From positions 2,232,001 to 2,296,000 of the forward strand of contig NZ_JAPPRA010000001.1 in the NCBI RefSeq assembly GCF_026672375.1: a stretch of 64,000 nucleotides of DNA, in the 5' to 3' direction. Positions 1 to 9,325 of this stretch are shown piece by piece. The notes beneath the pieces are model-generated. The model saw nothing but the letters and a program-made list of their open reading frames with translations. It did not search any database and was not told where the DNA came from. A program made the translations under genes and the position numbers. Origin of the DNA: Caulobacter sp. SL161 (GTDB taxonomy: Bacteria > Pseudomonadota > Alphaproteobacteria > Caulobacterales > Caulobacteraceae). How positions within the stretch are numbered: the first letter of the stretch is position 1; each line of letters starts with the position of its first letter.

Positions 1-215
1 AGGTCGTACTCGCCCAGCAGCGCCATAAGGCTCTCGTCCTCTTCCTCCGTGGTGGGGAAGGCGTCGATGCGCCAGACGCCCTTGTCCTCGTCCTCTTCCA
101 GGATCGAGTAGGTGGCGCCTTCCAGGCCGGGATGGTTGTCGATGGCGTCGGCGGCGGTCTCGGCCTCGAGGCGCGCGCCACGGGCGACGATCTGCTGGGG
201 CGTATAGTCGGTCAT
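1..215 (-). CDS. prmA: Ribosomal protein L11 methyltransferase PrmA (N-terminal part, cut by window edge)
   Basis: Only the first 71 codons, read on the minus strand, lie in the window. The protein begins [17 protein letters not shown] and continues into an acidic stretch ending LMALLGEYD. PrmA trimethylates ribosomal protein L11 using S-adenosylmethionine in the cytosol. The call rests on resemblance to the N-terminal substrate-recognition domain of alphaproteobacterial PrmA and on the UvrD-type helicase just upstream, a common pairing in this class. The SAM-binding domain lies outside the window, so no catalytic motif can be checked. A GGAG motif sits about 14 bases upstream of the ATG, rather far for a ribosome-binding site. 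The 59 bases to the helicase stop codon suggest co-transcription. Confidence 0.7.
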   Translation of the reverse strand, partial: MTDYTPQQIVARGARLEAETAADAIDNHPGLEGATYSILEEDEDKGVWRIDAFPTTEEEDESLMALLGEYD

Positions 216-274
216 GGGCGCCTGTTAGCTCCAACGGGCGCGAAAAGCGAGCCCATTGGCCGACGATGTCAGCG

Positions 275-2656
275 TCACGCCTTCTCGACGAAGCTGTCGA
301 TGACCTTCTTCTCGCCGGCCTTGTCGAAGGCGACGGTTAGCTTGTTACCTTCGATCCCCGTGACCTTGCCGTAGCCGAACTTGACGTGGAACACCCGGTC
401 GCCGCGGGAATAGGCGCTGTTGGTCGGGGCCGAGACGGCGACCAGCCGGCCTTCGCCCTCGATCGGCGCTGAACGAGCGGAAGAGCCCGACCGGACGCCC
501 TGGGCGCCGCGCCAGGATCCGCCGCGCTCGGCGAAGCCCGAGGTGCGTTCCTGCGCCCGCTTCCAGCCGGGGCTGTCGTAGCTGCCCGCCTGGAAGGCCG
601 AGGTGCCCGGATCGTCCCATCGCGACGCCGCCGTCGACTGCATGCCTGGGCCGCCGCCATAGTAGCCGGTCTCGGAGGCCGCATCGACGTGAGCGATCGG
701 CAGTTCGTCGACGAAGCGGCTGGGCAGCTGGCTGGTCCAGCGGCCATAGACCTGCCGGTTGGCCACGAAGCTGATCCGGGCCTCCTCGCGGGCGCGGGTG
801 ATGCCGACATAGGCCAGGCGCCGTTCTTCCTCGAGGCCCTTCTCGCCCTTGTCGTCCATGCTGCGCTGACTGGGGAACACGCCTTCTTCCCAGCCGGGCA
901 GGAAGACCAGCGGGAACTCCAGGCCCTTGGCCGAGTGCAGGGTCATGATCCAGACCGCGTCGCCGGTGGCCTCGCGATCCAGGTCCATGACCAGCGACAC
1001 GTGCTCCAGATAGGCTTCGAGGGTGTCGAACGACCCCATCGACTGGACCAGTTCCTTCAGGTTCTCGAGCCGCGTCTGGCTGGTGGGGCCCTTATCCAGC
1101 CGCAGGGCGTCGGTGTAGCCGCTTTCCTCGAGTACGGTCTCGAGCAGGCGCTGGTGATGCAGCGTTCCGACCAGCGAGCGCCAGCGGTCGAGGTCGCGGA
1201 TGAAGTTGCTGAGCGCCGTGCGCGTGCGGGCCGGAAGCTCATCGCTGGCGATGATCGCCCGGGCGGCGTCGACGGTGGAAATCCCTTCCAGCCGCGCGAT
1301 TTGCAGCAGCTTCTGCACGCTGGTGTCGCCGATGCCGCGCTTGGGCGTGTTGACGATCCGCTCAAAGGCCAGATCATCGTCCGGCGACTGGATCAGCCGC
1401 AGATAGGCGTGGGCGTCGCGGATCTCGGCCCGTTCGAAGAAGCGCGGGCCGCCGACCACCTTGTAGGGGATCTGCAACAACACGAAGCGCTCTTCGAACG
1501 CGCGCATCTGGAAGCTGGCGCGGACCAGGATGGCCATCTGGCTGTACTTGCGGCCGGCCTTCTTGGCGCGCTCGATCTCGTCGGCGATCAGGCGGCTCTC
1601 GGCCTCGCCGTCCCAGACGCCGCTGACCTTGACCTTCTCGCCGCCCTTCGACGGGGTCCACAACGTCTTGCCGAGGCGTCCCCTATTGGCGGTGATCAGG
1701 CCCGAGGCGGCGGCCAGGATGTGCTCGGTCGAGCGGTAGTTGCACTCCAGGCGCACGACCTTCGCGCCCGGGAAGTCGCGCTCGAACCGCAGGATGTTGT
1801 CCACTTCGGCCCCGCGCCAGCCATAGATCGACTGGTCGTCGTCGCCGACGCAGCAGACGTTCTGGCGGCCCTGGGCCAACAGGCGCAGCCACAGATACTG
1901 GGCGACGTTGGTGTCCTGGTACTCGTCGACCATCACGTATTTGAAGCGCTGCTGGAACTCGTCCAGCACGTCAGGATGGCCGGTGAACAGGCTGATATTA
2001 TGCAGCAAAAGGTCGCCGAAGTCGCAGGCGTTCAGGATGCGCAGACGTTCCTGATACTGGCGATAGAGGCTGATGCCCTTGCCGTTGGCGAACTCGCCAG
2101 CCTCGGACGTCGGGACGCGGTCGGGCGTCCAGCCGCGGTTCTTCCAGCCGTCGATGATCTGCGACAGGATGCGGGGCGTCCACCGCTTGGCGTCGATGTT
2201 CTCGGCCTCGATCAGCTGCTTGAGCAGCCGCTCGTTGTCGTCGGTGTCGATGATCGTGTAGTTGGACTTCAGCCCGATCAGTTCGGCGTGACGGCGCAGG
2301 ATCTGGGCGGCCACCGAGTGGAAGGTGCCCAGCCACCGCAGACCCTCGGCTTCGGGGCCGATGATGTGGGTGATCCGCTCGCGCATCTCGCGCGCGGCCT
2401 TGTTGGTGAAGGTGACGGCCAGCAGCTCCCAGGGACGGGCGCGGCCGGTGGCCAGGATGTGGGCCAGGCGCGTGGTCAGCACCCGGGTCTTGCCCGTGCC
2501 GGCGCCGGCCAAAACGAGCAGCGGACCCTCGGTGGTCTCGACCGCCTCGCGCTGCTCGGGGTTCAGGCCGTCCAGATAGCCGGGCTGGGCCGCGCCCGGG
2601 GGCTGGGCGCGAGCCAAATCTGAGATGCGGGGAGAAGGAACGGGCGAGTCGGACAT
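275..2656 (-). CDS. uvrD: UvrD/PcrA-type ATP-dependent DNA helicase
   Basis: Superfamily 1A 3'-5' DNA helicase for nucleotide-excision and mismatch repair and for clearing replication conflicts. All family motifs are visible in order: Walker A GAGTGKT near residue 50, VDEYQDTN (motif II), DDDQSIYGWRGA (III), LECNYRST (IV), TLHSAKGLEFPLVF (V) and RRLAYVGITRA (VI). The C-terminus carries the PcrA/UvrD Tudor-like segment VFHVKFGYGKVTGIEGNKL, which binds RNA polymerase in relatives. Length is about 793 residues, normal for the family. The start is uncertain: ATG at 2656 (MSDSPVP) is used here, but in-frame ATG at 2665 and GTG at 2674 also exist and none has a strong ribosome-binding site. It is followed by prmA. 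Confidence 0.93.
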   Translation of the reverse strand: MSDSPVPSPRISDLARAQPPGAAQPGYLDGLNPEQREAVETTEGPLLVLAGAGTGKTRVLTTRLAHILATGRARPWELLAVTFTNKAAREMRERITHIIGPEAEGLRWLGTFHSVAAQILRRHAELIGLKSNYTIIDTDDNERLLKQLIEAENIDAKRWTPRILSQIIDGWKNRGWTPDRVPTSEAGEFANGKGISLYRQYQERLRILNACDFGDLLLHNISLFTGHPDVLDEFQQRFKYVMVDEYQDTNVAQYLWLRLLAQGRQNVCCVGDDDQSIYGWRGAEVDNILRFERDFPGAKVVRLECNYRSTEHILAAASGLITANRGRLGKTLWTPSKGGEKVKVSGVWDGEAESRLIADEIERAKKAGRKYSQMAILVRASFQMRAFEERFVLLQIPYKVVGGPRFFERAEIRDAHAYLRLIQSPDDDLAFERIVNTPKRGIGDTSVQKLLQIARLEGISTVDAARAIIASDELPARTRTALSNFIRDLDRWRSLVGTLHHQRLLETVLEESGYTDALRLDKGPTSQTRLENLKELVQSMGSFDTLEAYLEHVSLVMDLDREATGDAVWIMTLHSAKGLEFPLVFLPGWEEGVFPSQRSMDDKGEKGLEEERRLAYVGITRAREEARISFVANRQVYGRWTSQLPSRFVDELPIAHVDAASETGYYGGGPGMQSTAASRWDDPGTSAFQAGSYDSPGWKRAQERTSGFAERGGSWRGAQGVRSGSSARSAPIEGEGRLVAVSAPTNSAYSRGDRVFHVKFGYGKVTGIEGNKLTVAFDKAGEKKVIDSFVEKA

Positions 2657-2715
2657 CCAGAACATATGGAGCACATCCGCTCGCCCGCCAACCGTTCGAC
2701 GGTTGCGATACTCGG

Positions 2716-3048
2716 CTAGCGCGCCTTCTGGACGGCTGGAAGCAGTAGTCCTTCTTGGGGCCTGGGGGGCGGCGCCTTGACGGACTTCTGCGCCGAAGCT
2801 TCCGTACCTTGCTTGCGGGGTGTCAGCTTGGCGTTCTTGAGGTGCTTGCCATTGGCGCGACCATCGCCATTCACATCACCGACTGCAACGTTCGGGCGCG
2901 CGCCATGGGCCCCAGGCTTGCCGGCTTTGGCTTCACCTTTGACGCCATCATACTTCATGTAGCTCGGCTTCGCGAAAGCCGGAGCGCCAACGGCGACCAG
3001 TAGAATGCAGGTCGCCGAGAGCGCGGTTAGCATGGAAGGGGTCTTCAT
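2716..3048 (-). CDS. Small secreted hypothetical protein with EF-hand-like loop
   Basis: A 110-residue protein starting MKTPSMLTALSATCILLVAVGAPAFA, a clear Sec signal peptide with an AFA-type cleavage site near residue 26. The mature part is basic, rich in Lys, Gly and Pro, and contains DVNGDGRAN, which resembles the first nine positions of an EF-hand or dockerin calcium loop but lacks the acidic residue at position 12. The ATG at 3048 is preceded by AGAGGAC, a good ribosome-binding site. The same frame stays open upstream, but that part has the composition of non-coding antisense sequence. It lies 60 bases upstream of the helicase start on the same strand and is divergent from the regulator at 3203. 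Function unknown; a periplasmic location is inferred. Confidence 0.7.
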   Translation of the reverse strand: MKTPSMLTALSATCILLVAVGAPAFAKPSYMKYDGVKGEAKAGKPGAHGARPNVAVGDVNGDGRANGKHLKNAKLTPRKQGTEASAQKSVKAPPPRPQEGLLLPAVQKAR

Positions 3049-3202
3049 CGCTTGTCCTCTTGCGTCGGCGTCGAAACGCCAAATCGTCCCGTCTCCAAAG
3101 AGCCGGAACGGGCGCGCCGCGCGCAGTTGCAAGGACGGGCGAGGAACGGCGGCGAGATGCACCCCCGTTGCAGGGCGGCGGTGACTGATCCAAGCTGCGT
3201 CC

Positions 3203-4084
3203 ATGGATGCTCTTGGGCCGAAGCTTGAACTGGCGTTGAAGGCCCTCTCGACGAGCCGGGCGCGCATGGCGGCTGATCTTGCGGTCGACAAGTCGTTGGT
3301 CGGGCGGTGGGTTAGTGGCAAGGTCGTGCCCTCGGCGCACAATCTGGCTCGACTGACGGAGCTGATCGCGCGCCGGCGCCCCGGCTTCACCATGCTTGAC
3401 TGGGACCGCGACCTTGAGGGACTGGCGGCTGCCCTTGGGGTGGAGACGACCTTCAATGGCGGGCAGGCGACCTTGATCGACTGGATTCCGCCGGCGATCC
3501 TGAGCGAGGCCTTGCAGGGCACGGCGGCGCGCGGCGGGGTCTATGAGGGCATCTGGCGATCGACGCGTCCCTCCAGCGACCTGCCGGGGCGTTTCCTGCA
3601 TGATCATCTGCTGATCCAGCGGTCGGCCAGCGGGCTCCTGTCGTTCCGGACCGGCGTCGAGGGCGTCAGCTACGAAGGCGGCGCGCTCCTGCTGCAGCAC
3701 CAGCTATTCAGCATCGCCGCCGACCGCGCGCACGGCACCTTGCTGTTCAGCATCTTCAATGGCGTGGCCCGGCAGAAGGCCGAGGTTCTGGATGGCGTGA
3801 CCCTGGCTTGCTTGCGGGATGCCGGAGGCTCCCCGGCGGCCTCGACCTGTTTGCTCGAACGGGTCGCCGATCTCAGCGGGGATCCTGAAGCGGACATTCA
3901 GGCCTATGAAGCGATGATCGCCGCCCAAGGCTCGCCCTTGGCCCCCGAGGGCAGCGTGCCCGAGGCGGTGCGCGCGCATCTGATCCGCGAGGCCGATCCG
4001 ATGCGCATGGGTCTGGGGGGGCTTCTGCGCATGTACTTCGGTCAGTCGATGGCGCGCGGATCCAGCTTGAACGGCGCGGCCTGA
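3203..4084 (+). CDS. XRE-like helix-turn-helix transcriptional regulator
   Basis: A 293-residue protein. The first 60 residues look like a Cro/C1-type helix-turn-helix: LSTSRARMAADLAVDKSLVG followed by RWVSGKVVPSAHNLARLTELI, i.e. the usual 'recognise self, choose frame of reference' HTH layout. The remaining ~230 residues have no motif I recognise; they include a DWDRDLEGLAAALGVE segment and a probable ligand or effector domain. The start at 3203 is the first ATG and puts the HTH at the N-terminus. It is divergent from the small secreted protein at 2716–3048, with about 150 bases between, so it may control that gene. Its last 43 bases overlap the convergent ribbon-helix-helix gene. Confidence 0.8.
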   Translation: MDALGPKLELALKALSTSRARMAADLAVDKSLVGRWVSGKVVPSAHNLARLTELIARRRPGFTMLDWDRDLEGLAAALGVETTFNGGQATLIDWIPPAILSEALQGTAARGGVYEGIWRSTRPSSDLPGRFLHDHLLIQRSASGLLSFRTGVEGVSYEGGALLLQHQLFSIAADRAHGTLLFSIFNGVARQKAEVLDGVTLACLRDAGGSPAASTCLLERVADLSGDPEADIQAYEAMIAAQGSPLAPEGSVPEAVRAHLIREADPMRMGLGGLLRMYFGQSMARGSSLNGAA

Positions 4085-4287
4085 CCGGTGTTCGCCAGAG
4101 CGAAGACCCGGCACGCGGACGCCAGCGGCCGCTCGCCGCGGTCCTGATCGATCCGCTGGATCAGGCCCGCCAGGCTGAGGCCGCGTTGACCCGACGCGAC
4201 CTCCAGAGCCGCCCAGAACTCAGGCTCCAAGGCCAGGGAGGTGGCGTGGCCCGCTAGATTCACCGAGCGTTTGCGAAGGCCTGTCAT
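4042..4287 (-). CDS. Ribbon-helix-helix domain protein (RHH_4-like)
   Basis: An 81-residue protein beginning MTGLRKRSVNLAGHATSLAL and continuing through EPEFWAALEVASGQRGLSLA and LIQRIDQDRG to ASACRVFAL. This matches the small alphaproteobacterial RHH family in which a basic strand (KRSV..AGH.TS..LE) is followed by two helices and an R(V/L)FVL-type end. Family members are presumed DNA-binding proteins. The ATG at 4287 has AGGAG ten bases upstream. The 3' end overlaps the convergent XRE gene by 43 bases. In relatives this gene usually sits beside a DUF4169 gene; here that partner is at 6098–6274 on the same strand with the halogenase and its repeat lying between them. Confidence 0.82.
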   Translation of the reverse strand: MTGLRKRSVNLAGHATSLALEPEFWAALEVASGQRGLSLAGLIQRIDQDRGERPLASACRVFALANTGQAAPFKLDPRAID

Positions 4288-4406
4288 GGGGCGATCTCCT
4301 GAGCGCCGGACATCGCGCACTTGCGTCAGAGGCGCAAGCGGCTGGCGCAAGGCGCTCGGATCGTCGACAAAGCGTCTCAAAGCTCGGGGAGGGCGGACAG
4401 AGATTC

Positions 4407-5918
4407 ATGGGCGAGGCGATTCAGTCGATCGTTATCCTGGGTGGCGGCTCGGCCGGCTGGATGGCTGCGGCGCTGCTCAACGCCGCGTTGGGCAAGAGAT
4501 GCGCTGTCACCGTCGTCGAGTCCGCCGAGATCGGCGTGGTCGGAGTGGGCGAGGCGACCATCCCCGCGATCCGGCAGTTCAACGCCATGGTCGGCCTCAA
4601 GGAACCCGCCTTCATGCGCGCGACCCGCGCCACGCTGAAGTTGGGCATCGAGTTCGTCGACTGGGGCTGTTCGGGCGAGCGCTACCTGCATCCCTTCGGC
4701 GTTCTGGGCGGCCAGCCGACGCTGGGGGTGTTCCCGCAGCATTTTCTGCGCCTGATGGCGGCTGATCCCGACGCGAGCCTGGAAGACTATTCGGTCTGCG
4801 CCCTGGCCGCCCGACTCGGAAGGGCTGGTCCGACCGCCACGGATCCAGCGACGCCGCTGTCACAGCTGATGTCGGCCTATCATTTCGACGCGGTGCTCTA
4901 TGGTCGCTTTCTGCGGCGACTGGCCGAGGGGCGCGGCGTTCGGCGGATCGAGGGCGAGGTCGTCGCCGTCGATCAACGGCCCGAGGACGGCTTTGTCGAA
5001 CGCTTGCGGCTGAAGGACGGTCGGGAGGTCGAGGGCGAGCTTTTCATCGACTGCTCCGGGTTTCGGGGGCTCTTGATCGAGGGCGCGCTGGCCGCCGGTT
5101 ATGACGACTGGAGCCGCTGGCTGCCGGTCGATCGCGCCATCGCCGCGCCGTGCGCCAAGGTCGGTCCCGCCGCTCCGTACACCCAGTCGACCGCCCAGGA
5201 GGCGGGTTGGCGCTGGCGGATCCCGCTGCAACACCGCACCGGCAACGGCTATGTCTATTCCAGCGCCTTCACCGATGATGACCGCGCCGAGACGGTTCTG
5301 CGGGAGGGTCTGGACGGCGCCCTGGAGGCCGAACCGCGCAAGCTACGGTTCGTGACGGGCCGCCGTCGCGCCGCCTGGAAGGCCAATGTCGTCGCCCTGG
5401 GTCTGGCCAGCGGGTTCATCGAGCCCCTGGAGTCGACCAGCCTGCACATGGTTCACTCCGGCCTGCAGGCCTTGCTGAAGTTCTTCCCGGATCGGTCGTT
5501 CAGTCCCGTCCTGCGGGCGGGCTACAACGCCGCCGTCAAAGCCGAGGGCGAGCTGATCCGTGACTTCATCATCCTGCACTATCACGCCACGCGGCTGTCC
5601 GGAGACCCCTTCTGGGACTATGTCCGGACCATGCCGATCCCAGACAGCCTGGCCGAGCGGGTGGCTCTCTACGCCGAGCGCGGCGTCCTGGTCAGCGGCA
5701 GTGATGAGCTGTTTTCGCCGTCATCCTGGATGGCCGTGATGCACGGGCAGGGCCTTAGACCGCGGCGCGCCAGTCCTTTGTACGACGGGGTGAATTCCGC
5801 AACCTTGGCCACGGAGTACGCTGCGACGGCGCGGCGGTTGCGGCGATCGGTCGAAGCCCTGCCGCTCCACGAAGCCTATCTGCAAGACGCAGGCGCATGG
5901 GCGGAGCCCGAAGCCTAG
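4407..5918 (+). CDS. Flavin-dependent tryptophan-halogenase family protein
   Basis: A 503-residue flavoprotein. The N-terminal FAD-binding motif GGGSAGWMAAALL (residues ~9–21) is followed by GVVGVGEATIPAIRQF and RATLKLGIEF, where the halogenase catalytic Lys is expected. Residues WRWRIPLQHRTGNGYVYSS contain the WxWxIP signature that separates flavin-dependent halogenases from monooxygenases, and GFIEPLESTSLHMV is also typical. Known members chlorinate or brominate Trp or other aromatics using FADH2 supplied by a reductase. In Caulobacter such genes often accompany TonB-dependent receptors, but none is in this window, so the substrate is unknown. It is a single-gene unit, with no same-strand neighbour, and its TAG stop forms the edge of a palindromic repeat. 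Confidence 0.88.
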   Translation: MGEAIQSIVILGGGSAGWMAAALLNAALGKRCAVTVVESAEIGVVGVGEATIPAIRQFNAMVGLKEPAFMRATRATLKLGIEFVDWGCSGERYLHPFGVLGGQPTLGVFPQHFLRLMAADPDASLEDYSVCALAARLGRAGPTATDPATPLSQLMSAYHFDAVLYGRFLRRLAEGRGVRRIEGEVVAVDQRPEDGFVERLRLKDGREVEGELFIDCSGFRGLLIEGALAAGYDDWSRWLPVDRAIAAPCAKVGPAAPYTQSTAQEAGWRWRIPLQHRTGNGYVYSSAFTDDDRAETVLREGLDGALEAEPRKLRFVTGRRRAAWKANVVALGLASGFIEPLESTSLHMVHSGLQALLKFFPDRSFSPVLRAGYNAAVKAEGELIRDFIILHYHATRLSGDPFWDYVRTMPIPDSLAERVALYAERGVLVSGSDELFSPSSWMAVMHGQGLRPRRASPLYDGVNSATLATEYAATARRLRRSVEALPLHEAYLQDAGAWAEPEA

Positions 5919-6016
5919 AGCGTGAGGCCGAAAGTGGGAACCGGTTTCGGCTATTCTCACGCTCTAAGTATCTGATTTAGAGCCTTTTTAACGTCTGAAA
6001 TCGATTCCGATTTCAG
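5917..6016. repeat. Intergenic palindromic repeat after the halogenase gene
   Basis: Starts inside the halogenase stop codon. Three perfect inverted pairs are visible: AGAGCGTGAG (5917–5926) with CTCACGCTCT (5956–5965); nested within it GCCGAAA (5927–5933) with TTTCGGC (5945–5951); and CTGAAATCG (5995–6003) with CGATTTCAG (6008–6016). The stretch from 5960 shares the string GCTCTAAGTAT(C/T)TGATTT with the repeat at 61716–61831. The first double hairpin could end halogenase transcription. The rest of the 180-base gap up to 6097 shows no gene. Confidence 0.8.
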
Positions 6017-6097
6017 GCCAAAGGTTCTAGAGGCCGCTCGCTTTAGCCGGCGGCGCCGAAAACACTGAGCCGGGCTGCAGATATTGGAAACTACGCC

Positions 6098-6274
6098 CTA
6101 GTCCTCGCGCTTGGCCCCGTCGACGTCGCGCTTGAGCTTTTCCGCGCGCGCGGCTTCCAGCGATTTCTCCGCCTTGCTGCGGCCGAAGCGGACGCGGTTC
6201 TCGGCCGCCCGGGCCTTGTCGACCGCCTTGGCCTTGGCCTTCCGGGCTTGGTTCAGATTGACGACGTCGGCCAT
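6098..6274 (-). CDS. DUF4169 family small basic protein
   Basis: A 58-residue, highly charged protein starting MADVVNLNQARKAKAKAVDK and ending near DVDGAKRED. The MA(D/E)VVNLRRARK-type start, the RxRFGRSKAE core and the terminal D(L/V)DG match the DUF4169 family, small cytosolic proteins of unknown function found across Alphaproteobacteria. The ATG at 6274 is chosen because family members begin exactly there; the ribosome-binding site is weak. Upstream in-frame codons to 6478 overlap the glutathione transferase and are not believed. Its usual neighbour, an RHH protein, is displaced to 4042–4287 by the halogenase. Confidence 0.82.
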   Translation of the reverse strand: MADVVNLNQARKAKAKAVDKARAAENRVRFGRSKAEKSLEAARAEKLKRDVDGAKRED

Positions 6275-6356
6275 GGCGGGATCTGAATCTCTGAGCTTTT
6301 CGCGGCTCCGACGGTCATCCGACGAACCCGCGCGCGATGCAAGCCTGAGACGGTTG

Positions 6357-6941
6357 TCAGCCGCCGTCCTTGGCCAGGGCCCCGGCAAGGGCGGGGCGCG
6401 CATTGGCCCGCGCCAACCAGTCGTCATAGACCTGGTGCGGCGGGAGCATCTGGCGCGCGAACTGCAACAGGCTGACAAACAGGATGTCGGCGGCCGAGAA
6501 GCGGTCTCCTAGCAGCCAGGGGGAGGCCTCCAGCGTGGTGCGCAACCGGTCGTCCATCGCCTGATACTGCGCCTTGTCCTGGTCATCCTGCCTCTGCTTC
6601 CAGAGGTTGTTCACGGCGGGCTCCAGGACCCCGGCGTAGTAGGCCAGCCAGGAAAGGTAAGGGCCGCGCAAAGGATCGCCGACCGTCGGACCCAGGCCCG
6701 CGGCGGGGAACTTGTCCGTCAGATAGAGCGCGATCGCGGTCGACTCGGTGATCAGCACGCCGTCGTCCGTCAGCGCCGGAACCTGGCCGTGCGGATGCGG
6801 ATTGGCCGGATCACGCGCGCCCGTGTTGCTGACGGCGCGATAGATGTCGACCGTGCGGATCTCATAAGGCGCGCCAAGCTCCTCCAACAGCCAGATGAAC
6901 CGGGTCGAGCGGGAGCGGGGCGCGTGGAAGAGGGTCAGCAT
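6357..6941 (-). CDS. Glutathione S-transferase family protein
   Basis: A 194-residue cytosolic GST. The N-terminal thioredoxin-like domain starts MLTLFHAPRSRSTRFIWLLE; residues R and S of the PRSRSTR segment sit where the activating residue of bacterial GSTs lies. It continues with HGQVPALTDDGVLITESTAI, containing the conserved cis-Pro (VPAL) and the glutathione-gamma-glutamyl contact ESTAI. The C-terminal all-helical domain contains SPWLLGDRFSAADILF, the N-capping box/hydrophobic staple (S/T-x-x-D) of GSTs. The substrate cannot be inferred. A second, unrelated GST gene lies divergently at 7095, leaving a 153-base shared upstream region. Confidence 0.9.
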   Translation of the reverse strand: MLTLFHAPRSRSTRFIWLLEELGAPYEIRTVDIYRAVSNTGARDPANPHPHGQVPALTDDGVLITESTAIALYLTDKFPAAGLGPTVGDPLRGPYLSWLAYYAGVLEPAVNNLWKQRQDDQDKAQYQAMDDRLRTTLEASPWLLGDRFSAADILFVSLLQFARQMLPPHQVYDDWLARANARPALAGALAKDGG

Positions 6942-7094
6942 GGCGGCTTTTCCGTCTAAATGAGTACAAGGCCCAGCCTAGGGCCCGAGCAGGCTAGCCG
7001 TCACGGATCCCGGATTTGGCAGCATGGCGCCCGGCCTTATTGACCGTCGGCCAGAAGCAGCCGCCTATCCGCCGCGACAGCGCGGAGGTTTGAA

Positions 7095-7730
7095 ATGTAC
7101 ACACTCTACGGCTCGCCCAGCACGGCCGGTACGGCGGTTCACTGGATGCTGCTGGAGCTTGGGGTTCCGTTCGAGCTCAAGCTGCTCGACTTCGACAAGG
7201 GCGAGCACAAGGCACCGGAGTATCTGGCGCTGAACCCGGACGGCGTGGTGCCGAGCCTGATCGTCGATGGCAAGGCTTTGACCCAGATGGCCGCTCTGGC
7301 GACCCTGCTCGCTGAACGGCATCCGGAGGCAGGGTTCGCGCCGCCCGTCGGTTCCCCCGCGCGGGGTGAGTATCTGAGCTGGAGCTTCTGGCTGGCCAAC
7401 AGCTTCCAGCCGCACTTCCGCGCCTGGTTCTATGCGCACGAACCGGCGGGCGGCGAGGCTCAGGACGCCGTGCAGGCCGCGGCCCGGGCCAAGATCGAGG
7501 CGGGATTGGCGCGGCTGGACGCGCATCTGGCCGATCGCGACTACATGGTCGGGGAGGGCTTCACGACCGTGGACCTCTTGGTCACGATCCTGTGCCGCTG
7601 GAGCCGGAACATGCCCAAGCCCGCGACCGAGTGGCCGAACCTGAAGCGCTATCTGGACCGCATCCGCCAGCGCCCGGCGCTGCGCGAGGCGCATGCCCGC
7701 GAGGGGCTGACCGACTGGATTGATGGGTAA
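7095..7730 (+). CDS. Glutathione S-transferase family protein
   Basis: A 211-residue GST. MYTLYGSPSTAGTAVHWMLL opens the thioredoxin fold, with the GSPSTAG segment supplying the active-site Ser/Thr; NPDGVVPSLIVDGKALTQMA holds the cis-Pro VPSL motif. The C-terminal helical domain has YMVGEGFTTVDLLVTILCRW, the GST N-capping box. The ATG at 7095 has a strong GGAGG ribosome-binding site ten bases upstream. It is divergent from the GST at 6357–6941 but only distantly similar to it, so a recent duplication is unlikely. It is followed by a G-rich palindromic repeat that separates it from the convergent aminotransferase gene. Confidence 0.9.
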   Translation: MYTLYGSPSTAGTAVHWMLLELGVPFELKLLDFDKGEHKAPEYLALNPDGVVPSLIVDGKALTQMAALATLLAERHPEAGFAPPVGSPARGEYLSWSFWLANSFQPHFRAWFYAHEPAGGEAQDAVQAAARAKIEAGLARLDAHLADRDYMVGEGFTTVDLLVTILCRWSRNMPKPATEWPNLKRYLDRIRQRPALREAHAREGLTDWIDG

Positions 7731-7739
7731 GCGCTAAAT

Positions 7740-7850
7740 CCTCCCCCAAAAGGGGGAGGCGGCCGAAGGCCGGAGGGGGAAGTATCGCCAGCGCGACCTC
7801 TTCCCCCTCCGTCGTCTCTTCGAGCCGACACCTCCCCCGCGAGGGGGAGG
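7740..7850. repeat. C/G-rich triple-hairpin intergenic repeat
   Basis: Three perfect inverted pairs lie end to end: CCTCCCCC/GGGGGAGG (7740–7747, 7752–7759), CGGAGGGGGAAG/CTTCCCCCTCCG (7771–7782, 7800–7811) and CCTCCCCC/GGGGGAGG (7831–7838, 7843–7850). The outer two are near mirror copies of each other, so the whole element is itself a large palindrome. It fills the gap between the convergent GST and aspartate aminotransferase genes and could act as a bidirectional terminator. Similar CTCCCCC(N)GGGGGAG elements are common dispersed repeats in Caulobacter-like genomes (general knowledge). Confidence 0.75.
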
Positions 7851-7859
7851 GTTTGAAGC

Positions 7860-9170
<1,311 letters not shown>

Positions 9171-9325
9171 TCATGACATTTTGACCAAGTTCCCGCCTCA
9201 GGGTTCTTGCCTAAGGCGACCACTGAAGATACCGCTACCATTTGCGGGATCGATCCTGGGAAACACGGACGATCCTCGGGGGGAACGCACGGCCGCAGGA
9301 CGGCCAGACAGGGGGAACGCCGCCT

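Noticed and set aside
689..2623. A 644-codon open frame on the plus strand inside the helicase gene
   Set aside because: It is antisense to a helicase whose motifs are all intact, and its product is low-complexity (Ala, Gly, Asp, Val, Gln, Leu) as expected of the mirror frame of GC-rich coding sequence.
2716..3522. Longer version of the small secreted protein (268 codons)
   Set aside because: The extension runs antisense through the start of the XRE gene, whereas the ATG at 3048 has a good ribosome-binding site and a signal peptide begins there.
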